Positions 25,255 to 33,875 of a stretch of 64,000 nt of DNA are shown here, in pieces. Positions within the stretch are counted from its first letter, which is position 1. Every line of letters begins with the position of its first letter. The DNA comes from Chitinophaga ginsengisegetis (GTDB taxonomy: Bacteria; Bacteroidota; Bacteroidia; Chitinophagales; Chitinophagaceae). The notes under the pieces are model-generated. The model made no database searches. It saw nothing but the letters and a program-made list of their open reading frames with translations, and had not been told where the DNA came from. The DNA is taken from NCBI RefSeq assembly GCF_900168065.1, contig NZ_FUZZ01000001.1, positions 1,364,001-1,428,000 of the forward strand. The letters are read 5' to 3'. Position numbers and translations under genes: made by a program.

Positions 25255-25833
25255 TTAATCATCTAATCCTCTACCATCGAGAATTTGCTCTATATATTTT
25301 TCCACTCTCGACTCCCGTGTTTTAGATTGTTTAGGAGCAGAAAAATAAAGCAGGTATCCTCTTTGCCGGCCTGGCGTCAGTTCATAAAAAGCAGTTTTCA
25401 AAGCAGGCGTTTTATCCAGTTGCTTTTGAAATTCCTCCGGAACGGGGTATTCTTTGGTCTTTTTAAACTCCACTTTCACGCCGGCTTCTTCCAGTTCAAC
25501 GGCTTCGTAAATGTAGGCTTTCAGGGTAGATGCCAGTTTGGTGATCTCCTGGAGGCTGGTAAACCGCACCTGGCGGGCCGCCTGCACATTCTCTGTTTGC
25601 TGGATCAGGATACCTTTAGGATCCTTTAACAGCGCGCCTTTAAAAAATAACACCGCACAGTATTCTTTAAAAACATGTATTAAAACGATGTTACTTTTCT
25701 CAAACGTGTAACAAGGACATCCCCACTTCAATTCTTCAGTCAGGTGACAATCGAGCACAATCGCTCTCAACTTCTCTATTTCTTTCTTCCACGTTTTAGC
25801 TTTGTCAAAATAAAAATCAACCTTGGGATTCAT
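25255..25833 (-). CDS. YdeI/OmdA-family protein (DUF1801-like N-terminus)
   Basis: A 192-aa cytoplasmic protein. The N-terminal part (residues 1-110, with LKWGCPCYTF and VLIHVFKEYCAVLFFKGALL) is the DUF1801-like domain. The C-terminal part (PVPEEFQKQLDKTPALKTAF, then YFSAPKQSKTRESRVEKYIE) is the YdeI/OmdA bacteriocin-protection helix motif. Last gene of the ArsR-SRPBCC-DoxX operon, 12 bp after DoxX. This grouping is common in Bacteroidota, but its job is not known. Confidence 0.87.
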   Translation of the reverse strand: MNPKVDFYFDKAKTWKKEIEKLRAIVLDCHLTEELKWGCPCYTFEKSNIVLIHVFKEYCAVLFFKGALLKDPKGILIQQTENVQAARQVRFTSLQEITKLASTLKAYIYEAVELEEAGVKVEFKKTKEYPVPEEFQKQLDKTPALKTAFYELTPGRQRGYLLYFSAPKQSKTRESRVEKYIEQILDGRGLDD

Positions 25834-25845
25834 TTTATTTCATTT

Positions 25846-26226
25846 TTATTGATTAACTAAAATGGTTTTCCTATCCGCCGGCCTGAAGTACCAGGATATT
25901 ACAGTCAGTGCAAGTAATAACAACGAGGGAAATATATGGTTCGTGGTGCCTGTTGCCAGATGTGAAAAGGCCGCTCCCGACATGGCAAAGAAAAAGCCTG
26001 CATACGCCCATTCCTTCAATAAAGGAAATTTAGGAATAAGTACTGCTACAGCTCCCAACAATTTCCAGACACCCAGTATTGTCAGTAAATAGGTGGGATA
26101 GCCTAAATTCTCTGTAAAATCTACTTCCGCCTTCACTTTGAATAATTGTACTATTCCGGTAGATACCATTCCCAATGCAAGCCAGAGCGTAGCAATCCAG
26201 TAGATAATTTTATTTCTCTTTGACAT
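25846..26226 (-). CDS. DoxX-family membrane protein
   Basis: A 126-aa inner-membrane protein with four helices (residues 8-25, 45-63, 71-90 and 95-115). It contains the DoxX-like second helix YLLTILGVWKLLGAVAVLIP. Function unknown; DoxX proteins are linked to redox or thiol stress. Six bp after the SRPBCC gene and therefore in the ArsR operon. Confidence 0.87.
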   Translation of the reverse strand: MSKRNKIIYWIATLWLALGMVSTGIVQLFKVKAEVDFTENLGYPTYLLTILGVWKLLGAVAVLIPKFPLLKEWAYAGFFFAMSGAAFSHLATGTTNHIFPSLLLLALTVISWYFRPADRKTILVNQ

Positions 26227-26232
26227 GATGTG

Positions 26233-26700
26233 TTATTTTAATTTGCTTACAATAGTTTGTAACCGGTTATGCGCCATATTCAGACCTGGGGCAAAACCCA
26301 TTTGCATCATCTGATCCCTGAGTGCAACAGATTTATATACGATATGCATACTGAGTTTACTGGTGTCGTCTGTAAGGGGTTCAAATACCAGGAATTCGAG
26401 TTGGGCGGGAAAAGGCGCATTCTCCATTTCAAATGTCCGGGTAATTTTCTGATCCGGAACAAACTCGTGGATGGTGCCACTGGCCTCAAACACTACCTTT
26501 CCGCTGGCATCGCTTGTTTCAAAATGCCAGCCGCCGTGCTTCTTATTTTCCAGCTTCAGCACTTTGGTTCCCATCCATTGCTCCACAATTTCGGGCTCTA
26601 CATAGGCTCTAAAAAGCAGATCCACCGGCAAATCAAACTCCCTCGTTATTACTAATTCCTGTTTGCCGTCTTCGGCATTAACTTTTGTTTTACGTTCCAT
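26233..26700 (-). CDS. SRPBCC (AHSA1-like) domain protein
   Basis: A 155-aa START-fold protein. The opening ELVITREFDLPVDLLFRAYV and EPEIVEQWMG, plus the later MEMENAPFPAQLEFL and LSMHIVYKS segments, are typical of the AHSA1/activator-of-Hsp90 C-terminal-like SRPBCC family, which binds small hydrophobic ligands. Seven bp after the ArsR gene. ArsR-SRPBCC pairs are widespread and probably sense and bind a small molecule. Confidence 0.9.
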   Translation of the reverse strand: MERKTKVNAEDGKQELVITREFDLPVDLLFRAYVEPEIVEQWMGTKVLKLENKKHGGWHFETSDASGKVVFEASGTIHEFVPDQKITRTFEMENAPFPAQLEFLVFEPLTDDTSKLSMHIVYKSVALRDQMMQMGFAPGLNMAHNRLQTIVSKLK

Positions 26701-26707
26701 ATGGGTG

Positions 26708-27031
26708 TTATTTTTTTGATTTGTACTTTTTCATGATGGCCTCCAATTTGTTAAACCGGTCATCCCACATTTGGCGGAATGGCTCAATAAAGTCTGCTAC
26801 TGCTTTCATTTTTTTTGCGTTGATGTGATAATAAATCTCCCTGCCGTTTTGCTTTTGTTCAAGTAGTTCACACTCCGTGAGTATCTGCAGGTGCTTTGAA
26901 ACGGTCGGTCTCGCCGTGTCAAAGTTCGAGGCTATTGCACCTGCTGTCATGGCCTGCGAAGCTACCAATAGAAGTATAGCCCGTCTTGTCGGGTCCGCTA
27001 TGGCTTGAAATACATCTCGTCGTAAATTCAT
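26708..27031 (-). CDS. ArsR-family winged-helix repressor
   Basis: A 107-aa regulator starting [20 protein letters not shown], with the recognition helix in [20 protein letters not shown] and the wing in [15 protein letters not shown]. It lacks the ELCVCDL-type metal site, as usual for ArsR proteins paired with SRPBCC partners, so the ligand is probably organic. It likely represses its own operon through the two GTAGYTATTTRACTAC repeats next to its start. Confidence 0.9.
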   Translation of the reverse strand: MNLRRDVFQAIADPTRRAILLLVASQAMTAGAIASNFDTARPTVSKHLQILTECELLEQKQNGREIYYHINAKKMKAVADFIEPFRQMWDDRFNKLEAIMKKYKSKK

Positions 27032-27034
27032 TGT

Positions 27035-27080
27035 GTAGCTATTTGACTACAAATATAAATGTAGTTATTTAACTACACAA
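27035..27080 (-). promoter_or_regulatory. Promoter and double operator of the ArsR operon
   Basis: On the minus strand, TTG (27078-27080) is followed after 20 bp by TATATTTG (27050-27057), a full match to the Bacteroidota TAnnTTTG box. Two copies of GTAGYTATTTRACTAC, at 27035-27050 and 27061-27076, are imperfect palindromes 26 bp apart. One lies between the promoter boxes and the other directly after the -7 box, the right place for repression by the ArsR protein. Confidence 0.8.
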
Positions 27081-27129
27081 ATTTATTTTTGCCCGGCTCT
27101 GTATCTTTTACAGCGATTGCAGAAGCAGA

Positions 27130-27288
27130 CAGCTGATCAGCAAGGGGATGAAGTTAGGCTACATCACCGATTTTAAAGGGAACCTGCTAACCGATATCTA
27201 TTCGCCCATTGATGGCTTTATCGTTTACCAGATCGCCACGCCACCGGTAAATAAAGGAGAAATACTGTTCAGCTTTGGGGCATTGTAA
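27130..27288 (+). pseudogene. C-terminal remnant of a succinylglutamate desuccinylase/aspartoacylase-like gene
   Basis: The frame ending in TAA at 27286-27288 reads QLISKGMKLGYITDFKGNLL, TDIYSPIDGFIVYQIATPPV and NKGEILFSFGAL. This matches the C-terminal beta domain of AstE/AspA-type M14 zinc hydrolases (KGxxLGYITDxxGN, then SPxDGxxxYxxxTPPVxKGExLxxxG). No zinc-binding N-terminal part is present in the gap, so this is a gene stump of about 50 codons. The remaining sequence up to 27440 shows nothing else. Confidence 0.7.
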
Positions 27289-27440
27289 GCCGGAGGCAAC
27301 AGATAACAACAGGCATAACAGGTACCGTCATAAAAACCGTACATCGTAAAACCTGTAATACTCAACCGGGATAAGGCTATCGGCTATCTCCAATAAGTTT
27401 AAAAATGCATTATCTTTAATGCTAAAGCTAATTTCATCCG

Positions 27441-28316
27441 ATGAAGATAAGAGACGAAAAACTACAGCAAATTATTGATTGGGCTAAAGATAATAAAGAT
27501 GTCAGCGTAATGCTCCTCACCAGCTCACTGGTAAACCCACTGGCCCCGGTCGACGACTTCAGCGACCTTGATATTGAGCTGGTTTTTGAAAACATGGAAG
27601 CCTATCAGCTGAATAATGAATGGACGCATACCTTTGGAACACCTGTTTCAATGGTTGAAGAAGATGAAACCGTATTTGACAATAAACACGCTATGAAAAT
27701 GGTGCTGTATGATGATTATGTAAAAGTAGATTTCAAGCTATATAAAAAATCTGAGTTTATAAAAGAGATCCATAGTGACACCTTACCGGAGGATTGGGAC
27801 GTGGGTTACAAAGTTCTTGTTGACAAGCACCATCTTACTCAACAACTAAAGGCGCCCACTTACCAATCTGTCATCATTAAAAAACCTGCAGTGCAAAAGT
27901 TCAACCAGGTGATGAATGATTGTTGGTGGGATATGACCTACGTGGCTAAATGCCTCGCCCGTGATGAAATTTTCTATGCCAAATTCATGACCGAAAATAT
28001 GATGAGAACGGATTATTTAGTTCCCATGATAGAGTGGTATATCGCCAGTCGCCACAACTGGGATATCACTACCAACAAACACGGCAGGTTGTTCAAAAAA
28101 TACCTGCCCTCCGGTTTGTGGGAAAAAATCGAATCCACATTTTCGGGAAGTGACATCGGGGAAAATTGGAATGCCCTGTTTGCTTACGCTGACCTGGTGC
28201 ATCTCTTGGGCGTTGAACTGTCTGAAAAGCTGGGATATAGTTACCCGGCGGAATTGGAAAAAAATATCAGGAAATATCTGGAAGAGATAAGAGCGAAGTG
28301 TAATGATAGCAGATAA
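27441..28316 (+). CDS. Aminoglycoside 6-adenylyltransferase family protein (AadS/ANT(6)-like)
   Basis: A 291-aa cytoplasmic nucleotidyltransferase. The active site segment is SSLVNPLAPVDDFSDLDIEL, with the paired Asp of DxD (DLD) that bind Mg-ATP. A later acidic residue lies in KVDFKLY, and the helical C-terminal domain contains MIEWYIASRHNWDI, as in ANT(6). Such proteins adenylylate streptomycin; many Bacteroidota carry chromosomal copies whose activity is weak or unproven. Substitution of the usual GSRTNP by SSLVNP is a change near the nucleotide loop. A strong terminator follows at 28393. Confidence 0.87.
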   Translation: MKIRDEKLQQIIDWAKDNKDVSVMLLTSSLVNPLAPVDDFSDLDIELVFENMEAYQLNNEWTHTFGTPVSMVEEDETVFDNKHAMKMVLYDDYVKVDFKLYKKSEFIKEIHSDTLPEDWDVGYKVLVDKHHLTQQLKAPTYQSVIIKKPAVQKFNQVMNDCWWDMTYVAKCLARDEIFYAKFMTENMMRTDYLVPMIEWYIASRHNWDITTNKHGRLFKKYLPSGLWEKIESTFSGSDIGENWNALFAYADLVHLLGVELSEKLGYSYPAELEKNIRKYLEEIRAKCNDSR

Positions 28317-28392
28317 CTACTTATCATTTCTGATCCGGTAAAGCGCCACGTCCTTCGTCAGTACGGAGAAGAGTTTTTGGTAGCAACTAGCT

Positions 28393-28438
28393 AAAATAAA
28401 GCAGCCTGGCACATGATCGTGCCAGGCTGCTTTATTTT
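28393..28438. terminator. Strong bidirectional terminator hairpin
   Basis: A perfect 20-bp stem (28393-28412 with 28419-28438), 6-nt loop ATGATC, G+C core GCAGCCTGGCAC, flanked by AAAATAA and TTATTTT. It separates the convergent adenylyltransferase and YceI genes. Confidence 0.93.
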
Positions 28439-28477
28439 GATATTGATATATCAGGCCTTTAAGCCGTAGTAAAGAAT

Positions 28478-29149
28478 TTATTTCTTTGCTGCTTTCAGGC
28501 TGAAACCAATTTCAACATCTTTACTGATCATCCAGTTTTCAGGGCTACCTTCTGTTTTGTAGTTGATACCCCATGAAGATCTGTCGATCACGAATTTTGC
28601 ATTAGCAGTAACGTCCTTTTCGCCAACAGTGATTTGTGCAGGGAAAGTAATGTTCAGGGTGCTGTCTTTCAGGGTCAGGTTGCCGCTGATAAGATTGGTA
28701 GCGCCTGGAAGCAGGCTTTTCTGCTTGGTGCTGTCGAAAGGAGCTACAGATGTGATAACAAATTTAGCTGATGGATATTTGGCTACATCAAAAAAGTCGG
28801 GGCTTTTCAGGTGCCCTTCCAGATCGGAAGCCTTTTTATCCGGTTCAGTAACAGAAGCCGGATCTGCCAACAGGGTAGTCAGGTTTACATCAAAGCTACC
28901 ACCGGTAACCGCTCCGTTTTCAACGTTGAGACTACCATCTGCAACTTTGATAGTACCAAAGCGGGGGGCAAATCCACCTTTGTGAGTAGCACGCCATTGT
29001 ACAGTTGTAGTGGCAGTGTCAATTGTATAAGCTGCGCCGGCGGTCACAGCTGCTTCTTTCTTTTCTTCGGTCTTCGCCTGATCAGTCGAAGCACCGCCAC
29101 ATGCTGCAAGTGTAAGCAGCAGGGCAAAGGCAGGTACTGTTTGCTTCAT
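28478..29149 (-). CDS. YceI-family lipoprotein
   Basis: A 223-aa lipoprotein with lipobox LAACG (start at 29149; an ATG three codons upstream is also possible). After an alanine/lysine-rich linker comes a YceI lipocalin-like domain (AYTIDTATTTVQWRATHKGG to the C-terminus) with the typical LEGHLKSPDFFDVAKYPSAK segment. YceI proteins bind isoprenoid or other amphiphilic lipids in the periplasm. Stands alone between a terminator and the DUF493 gene. Confidence 0.9.
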   Translation of the reverse strand: MKQTVPAFALLLTLAACGGASTDQAKTEEKKEAAVTAGAAYTIDTATTTVQWRATHKGGFAPRFGTIKVADGSLNVENGAVTGGSFDVNLTTLLADPASVTEPDKKASDLEGHLKSPDFFDVAKYPSAKFVITSVAPFDSTKQKSLLPGATNLISGNLTLKDSTLNITFPAQITVGEKDVTANAKFVIDRSSWGINYKTEGSPENWMISKDVEIGFSLKAAKK

Positions 29150-29275
29150 AAATTTCAAATTAAAATTATATATAAGTTCCCGAATATAGGCAATTGGGTT
29201 TAATCACGATGCAACATATCGAAAAATGTCAATATTATAACAATTCATGCATACTTTTTTGCATAGCAGCCACCC

Positions 29276-29581
29276 CTACAGCATAATCACCGAATCAATT
29301 TTTGACACCTCTTTATAGTACGAGATCACCTCTTCCTCATCCTGAACAGGTACCTGCACCGTAAAGGATTTATATTTCCCCCCGGAAGAACTGGTTTCTG
29401 TAATTCTTGCGCTTACATCCGCAAACATCGACTTCAGCTCTGCTATCTTATCCTCGTCCGCCTTAATAATAAACTTAAAAGTATATTCAGTAGGGAATAC
29501 TATTGATTGCTGCAACAATGAACGAAAATTTTCATACGGATCTCCGCCTAAGCTGGCATTTACATTTTCACCTGTAGACAT
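29276..29581 (-). CDS. DUF493-family protein (YbeD-like)
   Basis: A 101-aa protein starting MSTGENVNASLGG (an ATG six codons up is possible). The fold is an ACT-like small alpha/beta domain (YTFKFIIKADEDKIAELKSM, SSGGKYKSFTVQVPVQDEEE). E. coli YbeD is the known relative, of unclear regulatory role. Its stop lies close to the YceI gene start region, but a 126-bp gap suggests separate transcription. Confidence 0.82.
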   Translation of the reverse strand: MSTGENVNASLGGDPYENFRSLLQQSIVFPTEYTFKFIIKADEDKIAELKSMFADVSARITETSSSGGKYKSFTVQVPVQDEEEVISYYKEVSKIDSVIML

Positions 29582-29660
29582 ATTAATACTATTTATCAAT
29601 TTTATTTCGCAAAATCAACCTGCAAAATAACTTCTTTTTTAAAAATCCACCTGTCAGCCA

Positions 29661-30101
29661 TTAAAACAGCCTGCCTTCCTCCCATATCTCCCAACTGCCC
29701 TCTGCTATTTCCTCTTCGAGTTCATGCGTGTTCCAGCCACAATACCCGATGAATAACCGGATGTCCTGTTCCAATATTGTTCCATTATTCATATGCATCA
29801 CCGCGGCCTTAAAGTCACCTCCCATATAGATGTTATCCGCTACCGGGACACCTCCTGCTATCAGATCAGGGCGCCGGTGTACAAAATAAAGATGTTCCCG
29901 GTCCACGGGGCCGCCATCATACAGCGGAAACGGCGGACTATATCTGAACTCTTCCAATTCATTAAACTTACGGGGAAACTCCTTGTTCACCACAAATCCC
30001 ATCGCTCCCTTTTCATTATATTCAGTAATGAAAAGGGTTGCATCTTCAAAAAAGGTATCATCCAGCAGCGATGTGCTGGTTATAAATATTCCTGCATCCA
30101 T
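29661..30101 (-). CDS. YqgE/AlgH-family protein, short form
   Basis: A 146-aa cytoplasmic protein. Family signatures visible: AGIFITSTSLLDDTFFEDAT at the start, YNEKGAMGFVVNKEF, the glycine pair in LYDGGPVD, and the C-terminal GYCGWNTHELEEEIAEGSW. Most family members have about 180 residues; this one ends soon after the EEEIAEGSW helix and is among the shorter ones, but nothing looks broken. Function of the family is unknown (implicated in alginate regulation in Pseudomonas). It is 59 bp upstream of DUF493, possibly co-transcribed. Confidence 0.85.
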   Translation of the reverse strand: MDAGIFITSTSLLDDTFFEDATLFITEYNEKGAMGFVVNKEFPRKFNELEEFRYSPPFPLYDGGPVDREHLYFVHRRPDLIAGGVPVADNIYMGGDFKAAVMHMNNGTILEQDIRLFIGYCGWNTHELEEEIAEGSWEIWEEGRLF

Positions 30102-30226
30102 AACTTTGTAAACCCGGAGCTTTATTAAACTTCGAAAGTACGCATCAAAAAGGAATTTCGTGCCCGCGGCAACCTGTTTAAAAGAAAGCGACCACTATGT
30201 GCAGTTATCTATCTCCCCCCGGATAA

Positions 30227-30490
30227 TTAATTAAAGGTACCTATCAACTGAAGTACCTGGCTGGTGGCCAGGGTTAAACCAAGTATCAGAAAAAGCCAGA
30301 ACCGGAAGGTCCGGTAGGTTGGTTCCGCTATTATATAAATCACCATACACACAATCCAGAATGCAACGGCGATACTTTTAAAAGTAACGGAGTTTTTCAT
30401 ATAGGTGCTCCCGATAATTAAAAGTATAAGCCCCGCTACTTCTATAGGAGGACCATAACGCTGCCAGAACAAAATTAATTTTCTTCTCAT
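30227..30490 (-). CDS. Small inner-membrane protein, 87 aa
   Basis: Two to three hydrophobic helices (residues 16-33, 38-54 and 62-84) and a basic N-terminus (MRRKLILFWQRYG), which favours an N-in topology. No family is recognised. It follows the LRR-DUF1963 gene by 34 bp on the same strand. Confidence 0.6.
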   Translation of the reverse strand: MRRKLILFWQRYGPPIEVAGLILLIIGSTYMKNSVTFKSIAVAFWIVCMVIYIIAEPTYRTFRFWLFLILGLTLATSQVLQLIGTFN

Positions 30491-30524
30491 AACAATATAA
30501 CTTTCATTATGTAATCTGTGAAAC

Positions 30525-32495
30525 TTAGCTGCTCTCTATCGTTATAAACACCTTGCGGAAATCCTTTTTCGCCAGGTCGCTTTTATGTATAACAAAAAAC
30601 AAATCACCGGCATCTCCCCAGGAAAAATCCCCGCGGGATTTTACAGTAAGCAGGATGGTCCAGTCTTCAGGATTTCCTTTGCAGGCCAGCGCCGCCTGCA
30701 ACTCCGGGGATTGATGCTGGGTGAAACCATAGTTGTTGATTTCATAATCACTTTCCTGCAGAAAATTAACCGGTTCTTCAAAAACTTCGTACAGGCTATC
30801 AAGTAGTGCTTCCTCCTGCAGTAAAGGTTTTGAAACCTCCCGGAAAATGTACTGGTTGGAATGCCAGGAGTAAAACCCCGGCACCGAATTTTTAACAACG
30901 GCATTTGCTTTATAGGGCGTATATTGTCCGTTCTCCAATTCATAAAAGTCCTCCTCCGGGAAGGAAAACCTTTTGCCCGATTGCAGGGTGGAGTTATCGG
31001 CCACATACAACACTTTACAAGGCAAATGCCCGTCGCGGGCGCCGATGTTATGGATAGTTTCCAGGAAAAAGAAAAGCGTTCCCGTTGCCGGTAAATATTC
31101 CTGCAACGGCGCCAGTGCTTCGCAATTAACCTGGGCTATAAATTCATACTTATAATGCTGCTTGTTATAATCGTCGTAATAATCAGGATAGTCAATATTC
31201 TCAGGCAGGTCGGGCATGCCGCCAAACCGGTGATTACCGGTAGCGGTGTAGTCTTCCTCACCGGAATGATTAAACCCGATCGTCCGTTTTACGAGCGCAC
31301 GTAAGGCTTCACCGTGTGGCAGTAACCCTTCTTCCATGAGAATTTCGTCGACGGGCCGGATTAACGCTTCGTCCTGTTGTGCAAAAAACAGTTCATCGTT
31401 CCACTTAACCGGTCCGTTGCCATCTGCATCTTTGTAGGTATTATCAAGCAACTGCTGTTTATTATTCATATCCAGATCCAGCCCGGCAAAAGCTGAATAA
31501 GCGGCGGGCAGGAATGAAAACGGGTTATTGGCGGCGTTGATCTTCACAATTTTTGGCAGAGCCAGCAGGTTTTCCGGCAAAGTTCTTAATTGGTTCTTCG
31601 CCAGGTGCAGGTATTTAAGCTCCGGCAATTCAAACACTGAAATTTCGCTGAGCTGGTTGCCGTTCAGGTTAAGATATTCCAGGTGCGGCATATCCATGAG
31701 GTGGGCGGGCACACGCGACAAATCGCCGCCGGCAAACGAACAATGTTTGAGCTTTGTGAGCTTGCTCATATATTCAGGAATGCGGCACAGGCTTGAATCA
31801 ACAATCACAAGATGCTCCAGTTCCTGGAGATGAAGCAGCTTATCATCCAGCCGTTCCAGGGGTAGCTTCTTCACCGGCCATTTAGCGGTGATCTCCACGT
31901 GCCGCAATGCTTTCAGGCGATAAAATTCATTCGGCAGCCGGTCGAATGTGGGGTTGATAAGCACCAGTTTTTTCACCCATTCTACCGGGGCGGCGGCTGC
32001 TTCTTCCACAGCAGTAAAACAATATCGTTCCCAGTTTAACTGCGCGGTATTTATCTTCCTGTAAATAGTAACCGAAAAAACCGGCTGATCACTCCAGGAA
32101 GGTTTCAGCTGCCCCAGCAACGCTACCCAGCCATCTTTAAAAACAACATCTCCAAAAAACTTTAGCGTATAATGAAACCGTCCGCGGTTCATAGAAAGAT
32201 AGGGCTCCTCATGTTTATCTTCCTTAAAGTGAATCACTCCTTCCGGTGCATCGCTTTTATAAATCCCCAGGGCAGGAATCACTATTTTCACTTCCCCGGT
32301 GGGCTGGTATTCGTCCAGCAGCTCCGCCTTTACAGCCCTTTCCACATCGCTGGTGCGGGCAACAATAGTAATAAGTAAAGCGCCGGAATAATCGAAATCC
32401 TGTCCGGACTGCGCATCATCCATCTCAAAAATAAAATCGTTTATCTGAAAGTGATCTTTACCATCCGCTGGTGGCACAAAAGCATGAAGTTCCAT
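30525..32495 (-). CDS. Leucine-rich repeat protein with C-terminal DUF1963 (YwqG-like) domain
   Basis: A 656-aa protein without signal peptide. Residues 1-165 are a beta-rich N-terminal region. Residues about 175-345 hold seven or so leucine-rich repeats (for example LPELKYLHLAKNQLRTLPEN and MPHLEYLNLNGNQLSEI). Residues about 385-656 form a DUF1963/YwqG-like domain (HRFGGMPDLPENIDYPDYYD, FIAQVNCEALAPL, TGTLFFFLE, DLFFVIHKSDL). LRR parts usually bind proteins, and the YwqG fold is of unknown use. The combination is a little unusual and suggests an intracellular binding or immunity-like protein; this is inference. Confidence 0.8.
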   Translation of the reverse strand: MELHAFVPPADGKDHFQINDFIFEMDDAQSGQDFDYSGALLITIVARTSDVERAVKAELLDEYQPTGEVKIVIPALGIYKSDAPEGVIHFKEDKHEEPYLSMNRGRFHYTLKFFGDVVFKDGWVALLGQLKPSWSDQPVFSVTIYRKINTAQLNWERYCFTAVEEAAAAPVEWVKKLVLINPTFDRLPNEFYRLKALRHVEITAKWPVKKLPLERLDDKLLHLQELEHLVIVDSSLCRIPEYMSKLTKLKHCSFAGGDLSRVPAHLMDMPHLEYLNLNGNQLSEISVFELPELKYLHLAKNQLRTLPENLLALPKIVKINAANNPFSFLPAAYSAFAGLDLDMNNKQQLLDNTYKDADGNGPVKWNDELFFAQQDEALIRPVDEILMEEGLLPHGEALRALVKRTIGFNHSGEEDYTATGNHRFGGMPDLPENIDYPDYYDDYNKQHYKYEFIAQVNCEALAPLQEYLPATGTLFFFLETIHNIGARDGHLPCKVLYVADNSTLQSGKRFSFPEEDFYELENGQYTPYKANAVVKNSVPGFYSWHSNQYIFREVSKPLLQEEALLDSLYEVFEEPVNFLQESDYEINNYGFTQHQSPELQAALACKGNPEDWTILLTVKSRGDFSWGDAGDLFFVIHKSDLAKKDFRKVFITIESS

Positions 32496-32710
32496 AAGCC
32501 CGTTCTTTTGATATGGTTTCCTGAAATTGGGTTAACCGGGTTACCGGTGCGCTGCATAATTATACGAAAAGCCTGTTAAAAAAAGAATTTTCCGCCAAAA
32601 CTTTTGTCAGATGACAACTCTCCCGTAGCCAGAAGGTTTCTTATTAATTATTTATTTCAACCCGTACATTCCTGTTAAAATTTGCTTCAAAAAAATTACT
32701 TTACATTATT

Positions 32711-33631
32711 ATGAAGCCCTTTCAATTACCTGCTGCTATGCTTAAATATTGCCTGACGTTATTACTGGTTGCGCTTACCGGCACCGTTGCCTATTCCCAG
32801 ACAGCTTTTTCAAATAACCCCGACAGCGCTGTTTTTCTTACCAAAGACATAGATAATTTCTGGAAAGCTTTTGACCTTTTTAAAAAAGATACCACCGTTA
32901 ACCCGTTTGGCAGTGCCTACATCGACATTGGCAGTGCGGGAGTGAAAGGATTTATTCCGGACAGGATTAAAAACGCCGAAAATTTGTATAAGGTGGTCAG
33001 GAAGCGCAGCAGCGACTATGAAAAAGTGAGGACCACAACTTTGCAGATGAAAGAAAAGGAAAAACAATGCAGAAGCGCGTTCTACGCTTTAAAATACTGG
33101 TACCCGCCGGCACAGTATCCGCCTGTTTATTTTGTGATTGGCGCTTACAATTCAGGTGGAACATTCAATGAGGAGGGTTTGTTTATTGGCGCCGAAAAAC
33201 AAACTGATATCAGCAACATCCCGTTTATTGTGGCGCATGAGCTGATTCATTTTCAGCAAAAGAACTGGATGGAAAATCCAACTTTATTGCAGCAGAGCAT
33301 TGTTGAAGGCAGTGCGGATTTTTTGGGAGAACTGATATCCGGGGCAACCACCAATAAAACCGCAATAGACTATGGGAATAGAAACGAGGACAAACTATGC
33401 CGGGAATTTGTAACAAGAATTGACAGTACAAACTATATCGACTGGCTATACGATGTTTCCCGGAAAGACGACCGGCCTAATGACCTGGGTTACTGGATGG
33501 GTTATAAGATCACACAACAATATTTCATGAAGGCGGCAGATAAAAAGCAGGCTGTCAGGGAAATTCTTGACATTAAGGATTATAAGGCTTTTTTGGCCCA
33601 AAGCGGGTATCTGAAGGATTATATTAAATAA
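32711..33631 (+). CDS. Secreted putative zinc protease with HExxH motif (DUF2268/GldB-like)
   Basis: A 306-aa protein. The signal peptide is clearest from Met10 (MLKYCLTLLLVALTGTVAYS), so the start could be 32738. The mature domain carries HELIHFQQK around residue 177 and, about 25 residues on, EGSADFLGEL, which supplies the third zinc ligand (HExxH-E gluzincin pattern). These features recall the DUF2268 predicted Zn-protease and GldB-like families. Function unknown, likely periplasmic. Stands alone, 215 bp after the DUF1963 gene on the other strand; that gap shows no clear element. Confidence 0.75.
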   Translation: MKPFQLPAAMLKYCLTLLLVALTGTVAYSQTAFSNNPDSAVFLTKDIDNFWKAFDLFKKDTTVNPFGSAYIDIGSAGVKGFIPDRIKNAENLYKVVRKRSSDYEKVRTTTLQMKEKEKQCRSAFYALKYWYPPAQYPPVYFVIGAYNSGGTFNEEGLFIGAEKQTDISNIPFIVAHELIHFQQKNWMENPTLLQQSIVEGSADFLGELISGATTNKTAIDYGNRNEDKLCREFVTRIDSTNYIDWLYDVSRKDDRPNDLGYWMGYKITQQYFMKAADKKQAVREILDIKDYKAFLAQSGYLKDYIK

Positions 33632-33701
33632 AATGTAAATATACTATTAGGGACCGCATCCCTTATCTTAGCGGACCCATGCGGGCCTCCAGGGGGGAGA
33701 T

Positions 33702-33778
33702 AGTGCATGGGGAGTGCATTAACAGTGCATGGGGAGTGCATGAGGAGTGCATGGGAACAGTATTGATAGTGCATGGGC
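33702..33778. repeat. 11-bp tandem repeat (AGTGCATGGGG-like), seven units
   Basis: AGTGCAT recurs at 33702, 33713, 33724, 33735, 33746 and 33768, always in an 11-bp register. The unit at 33757 is degenerate (ACAGTATTGAT). Unit consensus is AGTGCATGGGG. It lies in the 244-bp gap between the protease gene and the nagX-like gene at the 3' end of the large PUL operon. No other copies were noticed in the window. Confidence 0.85.
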
Positions 33779-33875
33779 TATCCATGACATACGCAAGTCC
33801 GAGGCATCGCAGAAGCATCCGCGGGGTTCATCAGCCTCCCTGTTTTAGCCGGGCATACGTGGGCCATTATTTAAA

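Noticed and set aside
27441..28316. Mobile resistance cassette around the AadS-like gene
   Set aside because: No insertion sequence, integrase or terminal repeats nearby; chromosomal copies are common in this phylum.
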